Source of the DNA: Pelomonas dachongensis
Lineage (GTDB): Bacteria; Pseudomonadota; Gammaproteobacteria; Burkholderiales; Burkholderiaceae_C
NCBI RefSeq assembly: GCF_043555865.1
Contig: NZ_JBIGHY010000002.1
Span: forward strand, 124,001-188,000
DNA length: 64,000 nt
Direction: 5' to 3'
Shown here: positions 7,824 through 17,057 of the stretch, piece after piece
Position numbering within the stretch: position 1 is the first letter of the stretch
Layout: every line of letters starts with the position of its first letter
Position numbers and translations under genes: made by a program
The notes under the pieces: model-generated
Told to the model about the DNA's origin: nothing
What the model saw: the letters and a program-made list of their open reading frames with translations, nothing else
Databases searched by the model: none

Positions 7824-10625
7824 TCAGTCGGGCGGCAGGTGCGTCCAGGTGAAGCTGTCGATGGCGCGTCCCTCTTCGGCGCTCGACGCGCTGCCGTCGA
7901 GCTGGAAGGGTTGGGCAACGCCGGCCGTGTCGCCAGGCGACAGGCCTTGCACCGCGATGCGCGCCACCGGCCGCTGCTGCGGGGCTTGCGGCGGCAGCAC
8001 GGCGTCGAACGCGCCGGCATGGGCGTCCAGCGAGGCTTCGCCGCGCAGCGTGTCCACGCCGCCCAGCGACGAGGTCTCGGCGCCCGGCCCTACGCGCACG
8101 GGGCGCTGGGGCGGCGCGGCACGGAGGTAGGTATCGGCGCCCACCAGCGCGGCCACGCCCACCATCAACGGGTAGGCGGCATCAACGACACGGGTCAGCA
8201 CGTGGGCTGGCGCAGCCAGTTCGGTCAGGCGCTTCACCATGCCCTTCTCGTCTGCGCCAAACGTGTCGTGCACCAGGACAGTCACGCGGTGTGCCAGGTC
8301 GTCGAACAAGGCCTGGTGCGCGGCGGCGCGGCCGGCCTGCAGTGCTGCGTCGGCCTGGGGGGCGGCTGCCGTGAGGTGGCGGAACAGCGCCAGGAAGGTC
8401 TTCAGCTCGCCGTCGCTGAGCGTGCGCGAATCGCCCAGGAAGAGCGCGTCGCCGACGACCGAGTTGCCGGATTGCGTGAGGCCGGTCGTCAGCGGGTCGG
8501 TCGCGTCCTGCAGCTGCGCGCCGAGGATGGTCGAGAGCGTGCGGCGCAGCCGGAAGTCCTCCACCACGACGATGCGCCCGCGCGTCACGGCGCCGTCGGT
8601 GGCGATGTCCAGCGCCCGCTGCAGGCCCGCCAGCGTGCCGTGGTGGCGCGCCAGCTGCGGCGCGTTCAGCAGCATCCAGCGCGCGCGCTCGCGCGACATG
8701 CCGGGCTCCAGCGACAGGCCGACCCACGACGCCAGCCAGGCCAAGGCCTCGGGCGGGCACGCCATCGCATCAGTCAGCAGCGCGCTGGCGGCAATGCGGC
8801 CCTCGATGTCCGTGAACAGGCCCTCGAACAGGTGCAGGAAGCGGTCGAGGAAGTCGGCGCCGGTGGCCGGGCCGGCGCGGTCGGCGTCTGCGCCGAAGAC
8901 ACGCTCGTGGTACAGCGCCGGCAGGTAGCGGTCGCGGTAGGACAGCCGGCCGGCGTAGGCCCGCAGCACGGCCAGTTCGGGCGTGGCGCGGCCGTCACCG
9001 AACAACTCCAGCGCCACCCACAGCCGCGAGCCCTGCAACGCGCGCACCGTCGTGCCGGCGCGCTGGATCAGCATGGCGAAGAGGCCGGCCTGGCCCGGAC
9101 GCGCCGGTTGATCGCCCCCGGTACCGCAGCACAGCACGCTCTGGCCGCTGGGCACCTCGGTGGCGTCCTTGACCCAGGCGGCGCGCGGCATGTCGGGCGG
9201 CAACGCGTCCTGCAGCGCCTGCGGCAACGCGCTGCGCTCGCCGATCAGATGCGGGTACCAGTGCGCCCGCCGGCCGCGTTCGCCGGGCGTGAAGTCGGGG
9301 GCGTCGGCATCGTTGGCGGCCAGCCAGACCAGCATCGCGCAGCCGGTCGGCACCGCGGCCTCGGCGTAGAGGCGGTGCCAGACCGTACCCGGGTCGCGCG
9401 CATCGATACGGCCCAGCGCGGCGCGGGCACGGTCTTCGGGCGTGCGGTCCTGCGCGGCGTTCACCAGCAGGCCGTAGCGCGCACGGGCGCCCGTGGACAC
9501 GCGGGCGACCCGCGCCGGAGCCACGCCGGCATCGCCACGCCGCGCGTAGTGCAGTCGCTCACCCGGCCGGCCCGCGACGAAGGCGCCGCCGTTCCAGCCG
9601 GCCAGCGGATAGAAATCGCCCTGCGGCTGCAGCGGTGGGCGCAGGTCCTGCGGCAACGTGTCGTGCCCCTCCGCGCTGGCGGCGGCCAGACGCTCCAGCA
9701 GCGTGGCGGGCATGGCGTAGGTCCAAACCCCAGGATCGCGGTCGCGACCCTCGGGCGACTTCAGCACACCGCGCGTGGCGATTGCGATGCGCTCGCCGTC
9801 CAGCCAGCCCAGCGTGTGCGGGAAGCGCGGCCCGGCCAGCCGCAGCGGCAGCGACAGGCGGCTCTCGTCCAGCAACGCGCGCACCGAGGCACCGCCGGCC
9901 GCGCGGCCCAGGCTCAGCACCAACAGCGGGCCGCGGCGGTGCGTTGACAGCGCGACCGCCTTCTCGCTGGCGGGCACGCGCGCGGCCAGCACGCGCCAGC
10001 GCGGCGGGTGGGGGTTGGGGTCGGCGGCGCTGAAGCGCGCATCGGTGCCGCGGCCCACATAGACGGGGAGAGTGGCCAGCGGCAGGCCGCTCATGCGCGC
10101 GATGCCGCCCTGCTCCACGTCAAGCGCCCACACGCCGCCGCCGGGCGCCGAGGCCAGGCGCTGCAGGTTGAAGCCGACCGGCGCGTCGAGCTGCGTCAAC
10201 TCGAAGCGGCCGCGCAGGTCCACCAGCCACAGCGCGCCGTTGGCGGCAAGGTAGAGCACGTCGTCGTCCCCGACCGTCATGTCCGTTACCGGCTGGGCCT
10301 TCGCGGGCAGCGCGAAGGCCTGAGGCGCCAGCGCATGCCGGGCGGCCAGGTGCGAGACGCTGGTGATGCCGCTGCCGTCCCACTGCACGTGGTTGCCGAA
10401 GGCGTCCACCGCAACGGACGGCTGCAGCGCCACATCGGCCACGCTGGCCGCTTCTTCCACCAGCGCGAGGCTGTGGGCGCGGCTGGCCAGGCGCGCGCCT
10501 GTGACGCGGTGGTGCAATGCTGCCTCGACGGCCTCGGTCGGCTCGCCGCCAGGCACCGGCACGCGCCACGGCTGCAGCCCGCCGCCGAAGGACAGGCCGA
10601 AGGAGCGCAGGCCGTTGACGTCCAT
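7824..10625 (-). CDS. Tail protein I / gp7-like baseplate wedge protein with N-terminal propeller and C-terminal PKD domain
   Basis: 933 aa from the ATG at 10625, seven bases after the baseplate J stop. Three parts can be seen. Residues 1-550 carry repeated short beta motifs (for example DVLYLAANGALWLVDLRGRF) consistent with a beta-propeller. Residues about 560-690 match the phage tail domain found in eCIS and P2 protein I relatives: YLPALYHERVF, then DFLDRFLHLFEGLF, then LAWLASWVGLSLE, then RHHGTLAGLQRALDIATDG. The last 50 residues look like a PKD domain (PFQLDGSASS ... IDSFTWT). In Afp/PVC particles the equivalent (Afp12) forms baseplate wedges with the J protein. The size and the extra propeller and PKD domain are larger than in P2 protein I. 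Confidence 0.8.
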   Translation of the reverse strand: MDVNGLRSFGLSFGGGLQPWRVPVPGGEPTEAVEAALHHRVTGARLASRAHSLALVEEAASVADVALQPSVAVDAFGNHVQWDGSGITSVSHLAARHALAPQAFALPAKAQPVTDMTVGDDDVLYLAANGALWLVDLRGRFELTQLDAPVGFNLQRLASAPGGGVWALDVEQGGIARMSGLPLATLPVYVGRGTDARFSAADPNPHPPRWRVLAARVPASEKAVALSTHRRGPLLVLSLGRAAGGASVRALLDESRLSLPLRLAGPRFPHTLGWLDGERIAIATRGVLKSPEGRDRDPGVWTYAMPATLLERLAAASAEGHDTLPQDLRPPLQPQGDFYPLAGWNGGAFVAGRPGERLHYARRGDAGVAPARVARVSTGARARYGLLVNAAQDRTPEDRARAALGRIDARDPGTVWHRLYAEAAVPTGCAMLVWLAANDADAPDFTPGERGRRAHWYPHLIGERSALPQALQDALPPDMPRAAWVKDATEVPSGQSVLCCGTGGDQPARPGQAGLFAMLIQRAGTTVRALQGSRLWVALELFGDGRATPELAVLRAYAGRLSYRDRYLPALYHERVFGADADRAGPATGADFLDRFLHLFEGLFTDIEGRIAASALLTDAMACPPEALAWLASWVGLSLEPGMSRERARWMLLNAPQLARHHGTLAGLQRALDIATDGAVTRGRIVVVEDFRLRRTLSTILGAQLQDATDPLTTGLTQSGNSVVGDALFLGDSRTLSDGELKTFLALFRHLTAAAPQADAALQAGRAAAHQALFDDLAHRVTVLVHDTFGADEKGMVKRLTELAAPAHVLTRVVDAAYPLMVGVAALVGADTYLRAAPPQRPVRVGPGAETSSLGGVDTLRGEASLDAHAGAFDAVLPPQAPQQRPVARIAVQGLSPGDTAGVAQPFQLDGSASSAEEGRAIDSFTWTHLPPD

Positions 10626-10632
10626 GGCGCCC

Positions 10633-12945
10633 TCAGCAGAATGCCGGCACGACCGGCAGGTAGAGCGCCGGCCCGCCGTTGCCTGCTTCGCCCGGGAACG
10701 GCGCATCGACGGACACCGGCGCATTGACGCCTTCGACCACCGCCAGCGCCGTCAGCTCCGGCAGCTGCCACGGGTCCAGCATCAGCGTCGTCACCAGCTT
10801 GCCCGCGCCGGGCAGTTCGACGAACACGCCGTCCTGCTTTTCGAACAGCCGCACCGGCGACACGCCGGCCACGCCGGCCACGCGCGCCACCACGACCTCC
10901 AGCTCGCGGTCGCCGAGCTTGCGGCCCAGCGGGTAGCCGCCGTCGTTGGTGGCTGTCGCGGGCCAGGGGCCGTCGGCACCGCCCAGCCCCAGCGGCAGTG
11001 GCCACAGGTAGCGGCGCAGCGCCAGCCGCACGTCGGCCAGCACGTCCTCGCGCGCAAAGCCGTCGCGCACCTGCACCGCCACTGAGATGCCGATCTCACG
11101 GTATTCGCAGCCGATGATGTACAGCTCGGTCCCCAGCGGCCGGCGCTCGTTCAGAAAGCCGTGCACCGCTTCCAACAGCGGCCGGTCGGCGCGCGGCATC
11201 GGCGCGGCGTGGCCCGTGCCCAGGCGCTGCGGTAGCACCATGACGGACACCGCGCCGGGCACGCTGGCGTTGCGCTCGTGCGGCTTGAACCGCGGCAGCA
11301 CCTCCACGCGCCCCACTTGCACGCCGGGCGCCTCGCGGGCCAGCACGCGGTAGTCCTCGGCAGTCACCGCGCGGTCGCGGTGCTGGAAGTACGCGGGAAT
11401 GCGGCGCTCGGCCGCGTCCAGCGTCTCCGCGTCGCTGCCGTGCTGCAGCGCCAGCGGCTGATGAATGTCGATGGCGGGGCTGGGCTTGTCCTTGCCGCCC
11501 TGGCGGTTGATGAGGCTGTCGAGCTTGGCCAGCGTGCCCGCCGGCAGGTTGCCCGCCGCCCCGCCACCTACGCGCAGCCCGGTCACCACGATGCGGCTGC
11601 CGGTGCTGGGCACGCGCCCGTGAACGCCGTCGCCCAAGCGAACGGTGCCGGCCTCGGGGTCGAGCTGGAAGGCGTTGTCCAGCGGGCCGGCGCGGCCGAG
11701 GTCGTCAATGGGCGACCACACGCGGCTGCCGCTGACGGGGTCGTGCACGAGGAGCTGCAACGTGGCCGGATCGGCAGTGCCCAGCGTGCTGATGCCCAGC
11801 TCGAATTGCTGGTCGGAGCCGCCGTCCGACACGCCGACGGCACGCCCCGGCAGCGCCTGCCGCTGTTCGATATGCACGGCGTTGACGCCCGCCCACGCCA
11901 GGCGCAGGCTGGACAGCGCGAAGCCGGGCTGCACGCGCAGCCGCAGCCAGGTGACCAGCTTGCTGGCGTCCTCGTCGCTCTCCAGGCGCGGCGGGGCGTC
12001 GCCAACGCCGGCATGCAGGTTCTCACGCGGGTCGTTGGACGGCGCGCCGATGCGCTCGATGCCCGGCAGCGCCAGCCGCACGATGCCGGAGCGCGTTAGC
12101 CCCCGCGTGCTGTCCTCCAGCGCGTCCAGCGCCACGGCGTCGGGCACCTGGGGCGTTGTCGCGTCGCTGCCGGTCGTCATCTCCCACACCAGCGGGATGG
12201 GACTGCGGGCGGTGATGCCCTCACCGCCTTCGCCGCCTGCACCGCCATCAGGCACATCCAGCGCTAGCGCCAGACCCACGTTGATCGCGCGTGCGCCGTC
12301 CTCAGCGTCGGCGGCCAGCGTCTGGCGGGCGTCCGCGCGTAGCTTGGCGCTGGGTGCCAGCAGTGCGATCCACAGCGAGCCGTCCACGGTGGCCTCGATC
12401 AGATCCACTCCGGTGGCCAGGTTCTGCCCGGGAGCGAACACCTCGGTGGTGACGTAGCCCAGCGGCGTGCCCTCGGTCGTGCGGTACACCGCCTGCAGGT
12501 CGGGCAGCAGCGCGTTGAAGTCGTCCTGCTCCTGCGCACCGAGCTTGCGGCGGATGAAGGCCCGTCCGTCCAGCGGGTAGGCGGTGCAGAAGTTCAGCGT
12601 AGAAAACGGCACCGGCTTGTCGATGCTGGAGCCGGGGCGCACCTGCACGGCCACGGCGGTGCGGTCGGCCTTCACCTTCAGCGACACCAGGCCGCGCGCG
12701 GCGGTGGCGGGCTTCAGCGGCATGCCCAGCAGCCGCAGGTAGGCCAGCCGCTGGCGCTCGGGAATGAGGTTGGCGCGGTACAGGATGGTGTCGCCCAGCC
12801 ACGCGAACAGGTCGATGAGCGTGCGGCCCGGGTCGCCGGGGCGCGGGTGCGTCCATTCCGGTGTGTGCGCCGGGATGCGCGACAGCAACTCGGCGACGAG
12901 GTCGTCAAAACTGCGGTCGTCGAGGGCGGGCGGCCTAATTGGCAT
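10633..12945 (-). CDS. Baseplate J-like assembly protein (Afp11/gp6 type)
   Basis: 770 aa from the ATG at 12945, overlapping the gp25 gene by 11 bases. The N-terminus DDLVAELLSRIPAHTPEW followed by DPGRTLIDLFAWLGDTILYR is the hallmark of the putative baseplate assembly family of eCIS, and the middle contains GTVRLGDGVHGRVPSTGSRI and the J-family stretch PAYFQHRDRAVTAEDYRVLA followed by APGVQVGRVEVLPR. The C-terminal third has ELYIIGCEYREIGISVAVQV. In contractile tails this protein and the gp7-like partner form the wedges that link hub to sheath. It is full length for the family, and its position next to gp25 is conserved in eCIS loci. Confidence 0.9.
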   Translation of the reverse strand: MPIRPPALDDRSFDDLVAELLSRIPAHTPEWTHPRPGDPGRTLIDLFAWLGDTILYRANLIPERQRLAYLRLLGMPLKPATAARGLVSLKVKADRTAVAVQVRPGSSIDKPVPFSTLNFCTAYPLDGRAFIRRKLGAQEQDDFNALLPDLQAVYRTTEGTPLGYVTTEVFAPGQNLATGVDLIEATVDGSLWIALLAPSAKLRADARQTLAADAEDGARAINVGLALALDVPDGGAGGEGGEGITARSPIPLVWEMTTGSDATTPQVPDAVALDALEDSTRGLTRSGIVRLALPGIERIGAPSNDPRENLHAGVGDAPPRLESDEDASKLVTWLRLRVQPGFALSSLRLAWAGVNAVHIEQRQALPGRAVGVSDGGSDQQFELGISTLGTADPATLQLLVHDPVSGSRVWSPIDDLGRAGPLDNAFQLDPEAGTVRLGDGVHGRVPSTGSRIVVTGLRVGGGAAGNLPAGTLAKLDSLINRQGGKDKPSPAIDIHQPLALQHGSDAETLDAAERRIPAYFQHRDRAVTAEDYRVLAREAPGVQVGRVEVLPRFKPHERNASVPGAVSVMVLPQRLGTGHAAPMPRADRPLLEAVHGFLNERRPLGTELYIIGCEYREIGISVAVQVRDGFAREDVLADVRLALRRYLWPLPLGLGGADGPWPATATNDGGYPLGRKLGDRELEVVVARVAGVAGVSPVRLFEKQDGVFVELPGAGKLVTTLMLDPWQLPELTALAVVEGVNAPVSVDAPFPGEAGNGGPALYLPVVPAFC

Positions 12946-13369
12946 GGCGCGACTCCATCACCAGCGTGAGCCCCACCCGCGCCGGCGCCCCTGTGCGCTG
13001 GTGGCGGTAGGCGATCTCCACGCGCACGCCGTCGGCGACGCCGGTGGCTGCGTCGCTGACCGGATCGACCGCGATGCCGTCCACAACGATGCGCGGCTCC
13101 CAGCGCTTCAGCGCGTCGCCCACCAGGTCTTTGATGCGGCTGCGGGTGGCCACCGTGTTGGGCTCCGTCAGCAGGTTCTCCAGTCCGGCGCCGAAGCCCG
13201 GCCGCATCAGCTGTTCACCAGGCCGCGTGGACAGCAGCACCTGGATAAGCTGGCGCACGCTCTGCGCCAGGCTGGGGTAGTGCAGCTGGCCGTTGGCATC
13301 GGGCACCGGCAGAAGCGGCCAGCCGATGGGCTCAGAGAAGTTCGCGAGGGTGGGCGCTGGCTTGATCAC
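12935..13369 (-). CDS. gp25/GPW-like baseplate protein (Afp9 type)
   Basis: 144 aa from the ATG at 13369. Residues 20-115 show the gp25 lysozyme-like fold signature seen in T4 gp25, TssE and Afp9: SLAQSVRQLIQVLLSTRPGE, then QLMRPGFGAGLENLLTEPN, then RIKDLVGDALKRWEPRI with the conserved arginine, glycine and tryptophan-glutamate. In tails it starts sheath assembly at the baseplate. The stop overlaps the J gene start, so translation is coupled. The assignment is secure from length, motif and neighbours. Confidence 0.92.
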   Translation of the reverse strand: MIKPAPTLANFSEPIGWPLLPVPDANGQLHYPSLAQSVRQLIQVLLSTRPGEQLMRPGFGAGLENLLTEPNTVATRSRIKDLVGDALKRWEPRIVVDGIAVDPVSDAATGVADGVRVEIAYRHQRTGAPARVGLTLVMESRHAN

Positions 13370-13372
13370 GCG

Positions 13373-15070
13373 CTACTCCTTGGCCTTCGGGATGGGCAAG
13401 CAGATCTTCAGGAACGCCATCCACTGGAAGATCAGGTTGAACAGCGACAGGAAGATGTTCAGCACGATGAACGCGCACAACGTGATGATGGGCAGCGAGA
13501 ACGAGCAGATCCAACCGAGGCCGATGGCGGGGGCGCCGCTGCCCTTGCCGTCCATCAGGTCCTTGGGATCGCCTCGCAGCAGCTGCGCGAGCCGGGGCGG
13601 CAGCGCGAAGGCGACGCTGGGCTTGACCTTGGCGAGCTGGTTGCGGTCCAGCAGGTCCGGCATGGGGATGACAGGTACCGCGGCGCCCGACGACTCGAAC
13701 CACGGTGCGATGGTGAATTCCTCGCTGTAGCCCGACCACACCAGGCGGACCGGGCACCCGTCGTGCTCGGGCTTCAGGCGCACGAAGGCACGCACGACGA
13801 AGCGCGGCTCGGCGCCGTTGCGGCCTTTGTCGAAACGCCCGCCGGCTGGCAGCAGCCTGGCGAACTGCTGCTGCATGCACACAAGCGACGCCTCGAAGAT
13901 CGCGTCGCCGGTCGCTGGGCTCACCGCGCCCCAGCGGTCGGGGATGCTGACCGTGGCGCCGGGTTGTGCGTCGAACAGCACGGCCTTGGCGTCGAGCACA
14001 AACTGCCAGGCGCTACGCCGGTCGATGCGCGCCGGCTGGGCGCCTGAAGCGGGCACGTCGGTCTCGACCTGCAGCGTCTGCAGTGCCGCCTGCAGCGCCC
14101 GCGCGCCGCTGCCCTCACCGAAGGCGTCGTACTGGTTGTTCAGTTGCAGCAGCAGCAGACCCAGCGTGCGGTACAGCGCGTCGTGCTCGGCGCGGGTGAA
14201 CGCGGGTTGCGACGCCGCCAGCGGCGTCTGCGCGGCGCGGCGGGCGTCGTCCGTGCCGATGGTCCGCACGGCCGGCACCGGGAAGGCGCGCGCACCACCC
14301 GGCAACAGATAGCTCACCATGTCGGCCCGCAGCGCGCTGCGTTCGTCGGCGTCCGTGCCGAACGCCGGCGCGCTGGCGGTGGCCTCGGTCAGTTCGCCAG
14401 ACACGACTTTCAGCGTGCCGAACAACAGCGTCTTGCCAGCACCGGCGCACACGTCGGGCGCGGCGACGAACAGGGGCTGCACGTCCTCGCTGACCGATAC
14501 TGCCGACGCCGCCAGCCGCGCCGACCCCGCCGTGCGCACGCGCTGCTGGCTCGGCGCCAACGCGTCCAGCAGCGGGTGCCCCAGCAGCACCGCCCGGCCG
14601 CGCCGGTCATGCGCGGGGTCGAGGTCTTCGTCCACCGGCTCCCAGCCGAATACCTTGTTGCCGGCCTTGAGCCACGCCAGCCTGCGAGCACCGTCCACAC
14701 GGCGCAGCACGAAGCCGCTGCTGTCGATCTTGTCCGGAGCCACGCGCGGCTGGCCGGGCTGGTCGCAGAAGCATTCCAGCACCAGCAGGTTGAACACGCG
14801 CTGCAGCGGCGGAAACACGCGCAGCGCGCCGTCGCTGCGGGCGGGCGACATGGCCAGCACGGCGGCGTGGCGGCCGGTGTCGGCCAGGTCTTCCAGCAGG
14901 CCTTCGACGAACTCCTGGTCGCGCCGCTCGACGATGACCGGCCGCTCTTCGTGGGCGCGCGAGCCATGACGCAGGCCCGTCAGGCAGACCGGGTGCGCCC
15001 GCCCGTGCGACACCGCCTGGGACGCGCGGATTGCGAGGGGTTGGGGCGGGCGCTTCACTGCTTGCGTCAT
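13373..15070 (-). CDS. Injection-system protein with hydrophobic C-terminal segment (565 aa)
   Basis: The start is the ATG at 15070, preceded by GTGAGG; longer readings overlap the spike gene. The protein begins MTQAVKRPPQPLAIRASQAV. Its first 500 residues are soluble-looking, with RPVIVERRDQEFVEGLLEDL and a long central segment having YRTLGLLLLQLNNQYDAFGE. The final 60 residues contain ICSFSLPIITLCAFIVLNIF and then SLFNLIFQWMAFLKICLPI, long enough for one or two membrane helices, ending in KAKE. No signal peptide is seen. It sits between the spike and gp25 genes, a place where eCIS loci sometimes have unassigned proteins. A membrane tether for the baseplate is an inference; a hydrophobic packing segment inside the particle is the alternative. 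Confidence 0.75.
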   Translation of the reverse strand: MTQAVKRPPQPLAIRASQAVSHGRAHPVCLTGLRHGSRAHEERPVIVERRDQEFVEGLLEDLADTGRHAAVLAMSPARSDGALRVFPPLQRVFNLLVLECFCDQPGQPRVAPDKIDSSGFVLRRVDGARRLAWLKAGNKVFGWEPVDEDLDPAHDRRGRAVLLGHPLLDALAPSQQRVRTAGSARLAASAVSVSEDVQPLFVAAPDVCAGAGKTLLFGTLKVVSGELTEATASAPAFGTDADERSALRADMVSYLLPGGARAFPVPAVRTIGTDDARRAAQTPLAASQPAFTRAEHDALYRTLGLLLLQLNNQYDAFGEGSGARALQAALQTLQVETDVPASGAQPARIDRRSAWQFVLDAKAVLFDAQPGATVSIPDRWGAVSPATGDAIFEASLVCMQQQFARLLPAGGRFDKGRNGAEPRFVVRAFVRLKPEHDGCPVRLVWSGYSEEFTIAPWFESSGAAVPVIPMPDLLDRNQLAKVKPSVAFALPPRLAQLLRGDPKDLMDGKGSGAPAIGLGWICSFSLPIITLCAFIVLNIFLSLFNLIFQWMAFLKICLPIPKAKE

Positions 15071-15077
15071 GCCGGCC

Positions 15078-15770
15078 TCACCAGATGTTGCCCGCGCCGG
15101 GCGTGTACGACGTCGACACCACCGCGTTGGTGATGAGGGTGTCGCACTTGACCACGCCGGAGAACGTGGACATGGCCGCGTCCACCTTGACCATGCCGGC
15201 GCTGACCTCCACTTGCGCCGCCTGCACCTTGACCTTGGCGGCGGCCTCGACGGAGACACCCTGCGTGTCGATAGTGACCGTGTTGCCCGCGCATTCGATC
15301 CTGACCTTGCCGCCTGCCTCGTCGGTCATCGTCAGCTTCACGCCGCCGGGCGTCTCGCACGCGATGGTGGCCGTGGCCTCGCTCTGCTCGACGATGGCGA
15401 TGCGCGTACCGGCCTTGCCGGTGATGCTCCAGCGGTCGACCTTGCCATTCAGGCTCTCGGGCGGGGCGGCTGCGCCATTCCACAGCCCGCCCACGACCAC
15501 CGGGTGGCGCGCGTCGCCGTGGACGAACACCACCAGCACCTCGTCGTCTTCCTGCGGAATGAAGAACCCGCCTCGGTTGTTGCCGGCAAACGGGCTGGCG
15601 ACGCGCGCCCACAACGCGACGTCGCTGGCCGTGTCGAGCGCATACAGCTCCACCTTCACGCGGGCGAGGTTCAGCGGGTCGTTCACGTCTGTCACGCGGC
15701 CCAGATACGGTATGGCCAGCGCATGCAGCGGTGCCGCGAAATGCTGCACGGGAAGCGTGTCGCGTTTCAT
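15078..15770 (-). CDS. Spike protein, gpV/gp5 OB-fold and beta-helix part
   Basis: 230 aa from the ATG at 15770. Residues about 20-100 form the gp5-type OB domain: GRVTDVNDPLNLARVKVELY, then WARVASPFAGNNRGGFFIPQ, then DEVLVVFVHGDARHPVVVGG followed by LWNG, which is the VgrG/gp5 signature. Residues 120-200 show alternating hydrophobic repeats (VKLTMTDEAGGKVRIECAGN, then SVEAAAKVKVQAAQVEVSAG) typical of a trimeric beta-helix needle. In Afp/PVC the hub and OB parts are one protein (Afp8); here they are two adjacent genes separated by seven bases. It does not end in a recognisable PAAR domain. Confidence 0.88.
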   Translation of the reverse strand: MKRDTLPVQHFAAPLHALAIPYLGRVTDVNDPLNLARVKVELYALDTASDVALWARVASPFAGNNRGGFFIPQEDDEVLVVFVHGDARHPVVVGGLWNGAAAPPESLNGKVDRWSITGKAGTRIAIVEQSEATATIACETPGGVKLTMTDEAGGKVRIECAGNTVTIDTQGVSVEAAAKVKVQAAQVEVSAGMVKVDAAMSTFSGVVKCDTLITNAVVSTSYTPGAGNIW

Positions 15771-15777
15771 GGGGCAC

Positions 15778-16866
15778 TCACGCCGGGTTGCCGAGGTAGG
15801 CGCTCTCGGCGCTGAACTCGGTCTCGAAGCCGCGCTGCGCGTCGTAGCGGTGGGTGCAGCCGGTCACGTAGTAGGTGTTGTCAAAGCGTGGCGACACGTC
15901 GGCCAGCGTCACGTGCGTGCCCACCCGCAGCGCCGGATTGCCCTCGCAGCTGGCGACCACGCGCACGAAGCGGCGGGCGCGCTGCTCGAACTCGGCCTGC
16001 GCGAGTGCGTCGGCCTCGGACTGGGTGAGCGCGAGGCGGTGCGAGGTCTGCTGCACGCGCTCCCCGAAGGCGGGCTGTAGGAGGTCCTTACCCAGGCGGC
16101 CGCTGCCCGGTCCCACCGGGGCGCTGCTGCCGGTGCCCTCAACCGCCTGGCCCTGGGCGTAATCGAACCCCGACAGCTTCACCTCAGTGACCTGATGCGC
16201 CAGGTCCGCCACGACGCGCACCTTGTGCAGCTGGCTGTGCATGCGCAACGTCACGGCGTTGCGCTGCACGTCGCGGCGCGGCGAGACTTGCAACTCGCCG
16301 CCGCTGATCTGCAGGTCTGCGCCACGGCGGGCCAGCAGGCGGCGCAGGAAGGCCAGGTCGCTCTCGTTGAACTGAACCTCCACCACGGACGTGTCCGACA
16401 GGCCGGTGATGGTGGGCGTGAGGCCCATGCGGCCGGCCACCTCGCGGGCGATGTCGGCCACGGACTTGTTGTCATACACGGCGATGCGCCGCGTCATGCG
16501 CGCCTGCTGGGCTTGATCCTCGGCCTGCACGAGGAGGCGCGGCGGCCCCTCGCTGTCCAGCGCCAGTTCGAGCGCGCTGACGGTGCCGGAGAAGATCTCC
16601 GTGGGCGCGGCGGCCTCGCCGGCATAGACCTTCAACGCCGCGCCGAGCTTGAGCAGGCGCTCGTCCTCGAAGGCCAAGCCCACCTGCCCGTCGGCGCGGG
16701 CGGTGAAGTTGACGAAGGCGATTTCCAGCGACGACAGGCCGCCCTCCTGCTCGCGCATCACCAGCGACTGCATGAGGCCGGCCGCCATGTCATCGTCCTG
16801 CCCGGCAATGCGCAGTGTGGGGCGTGCCGAGTAGAACGCCAGGTGGGACAGGTTGATCTCGCCCAT
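15778..16866 (-). CDS. Spike hub, phage late control gene D / gp27-like
   Basis: 362 aa from the ATG at 16866. It matches the gpD/VgrG N-terminal family: an opening beta domain, the stretch SLEIAFVNFTARADGQVGLA, the FSGTVSALEL strand, and the conserved NESDLAFLRRLLARRGADLQ segment of gp27-like hubs, then HSQLHKVRVVADLAHQVTEV. The C-terminus AQRGFETEFSAESAYLGNPA closes the second barrel. It works as the trimeric hub below the tube, on which the separate OB/needle protein encoded next would sit. Length and order fit the split gpD + gpV arrangement of P2-like tails rather than the fused Afp8. Confidence 0.88.
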   Translation of the reverse strand: MGEINLSHLAFYSARPTLRIAGQDDDMAAGLMQSLVMREQEGGLSSLEIAFVNFTARADGQVGLAFEDERLLKLGAALKVYAGEAAAPTEIFSGTVSALELALDSEGPPRLLVQAEDQAQQARMTRRIAVYDNKSVADIAREVAGRMGLTPTITGLSDTSVVEVQFNESDLAFLRRLLARRGADLQISGGELQVSPRRDVQRNAVTLRMHSQLHKVRVVADLAHQVTEVKLSGFDYAQGQAVEGTGSSAPVGPGSGRLGKDLLQPAFGERVQQTSHRLALTQSEADALAQAEFEQRARRFVRVVASCEGNPALRVGTHVTLADVSPRFDNTYYVTGCTHRYDAQRGFETEFSAESAYLGNPA

Positions 16867-16876
16867 GACGTCCCTC

Positions 16877-17044
16877 TCAATCGGCGGCCAGCCGTTCGAG
16901 CCGCCACGCCTCGCGGCTCAGCGCCGCCTGCAATGCACGCTCGTCCAGCGTAGGGCCGCCCTGCCCTTCGCCCGACGCGGACGGCGGCGGGCTGACCGGC
17001 TGCGGTTGCGTCTGCACTTCCAGTTCCTCTATGACGACGGCCAC
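16877..17044 (-). CDS. Small conserved-type protein between adaptor and hub genes (55 aa)
   Basis: The preferred start is GTG at 17044, because AAGGAG lies at the right distance and the upstream gene ends at 17058; an ATG further upstream would overlap that gene. The protein is VAVVIEELEVQTQPQPVSPP, a Pro/Ser/Gly linker, then a helical end with SREAWRLERLAAD. Small proteins with an N-terminal beta strand of this kind (similar to DUF5908) are commonly found at this point of eCIS operons. It may be a strand added to the hub or adaptor. Function unknown. Confidence 0.65.
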   Translation of the reverse strand: MAVVIEELEVQTQPQPVSPPPSASGEGQGGPTLDERALQAALSREAWRLERLAAD

Positions 17045-17057
17045 GGTGGCTCCTTGC

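Noticed and set aside
7470..9947. Long plus-strand open frame (825 codons)
   Set aside because: Opposite the tail I gene, low-complexity product, no ribosome site; antisense artefact.
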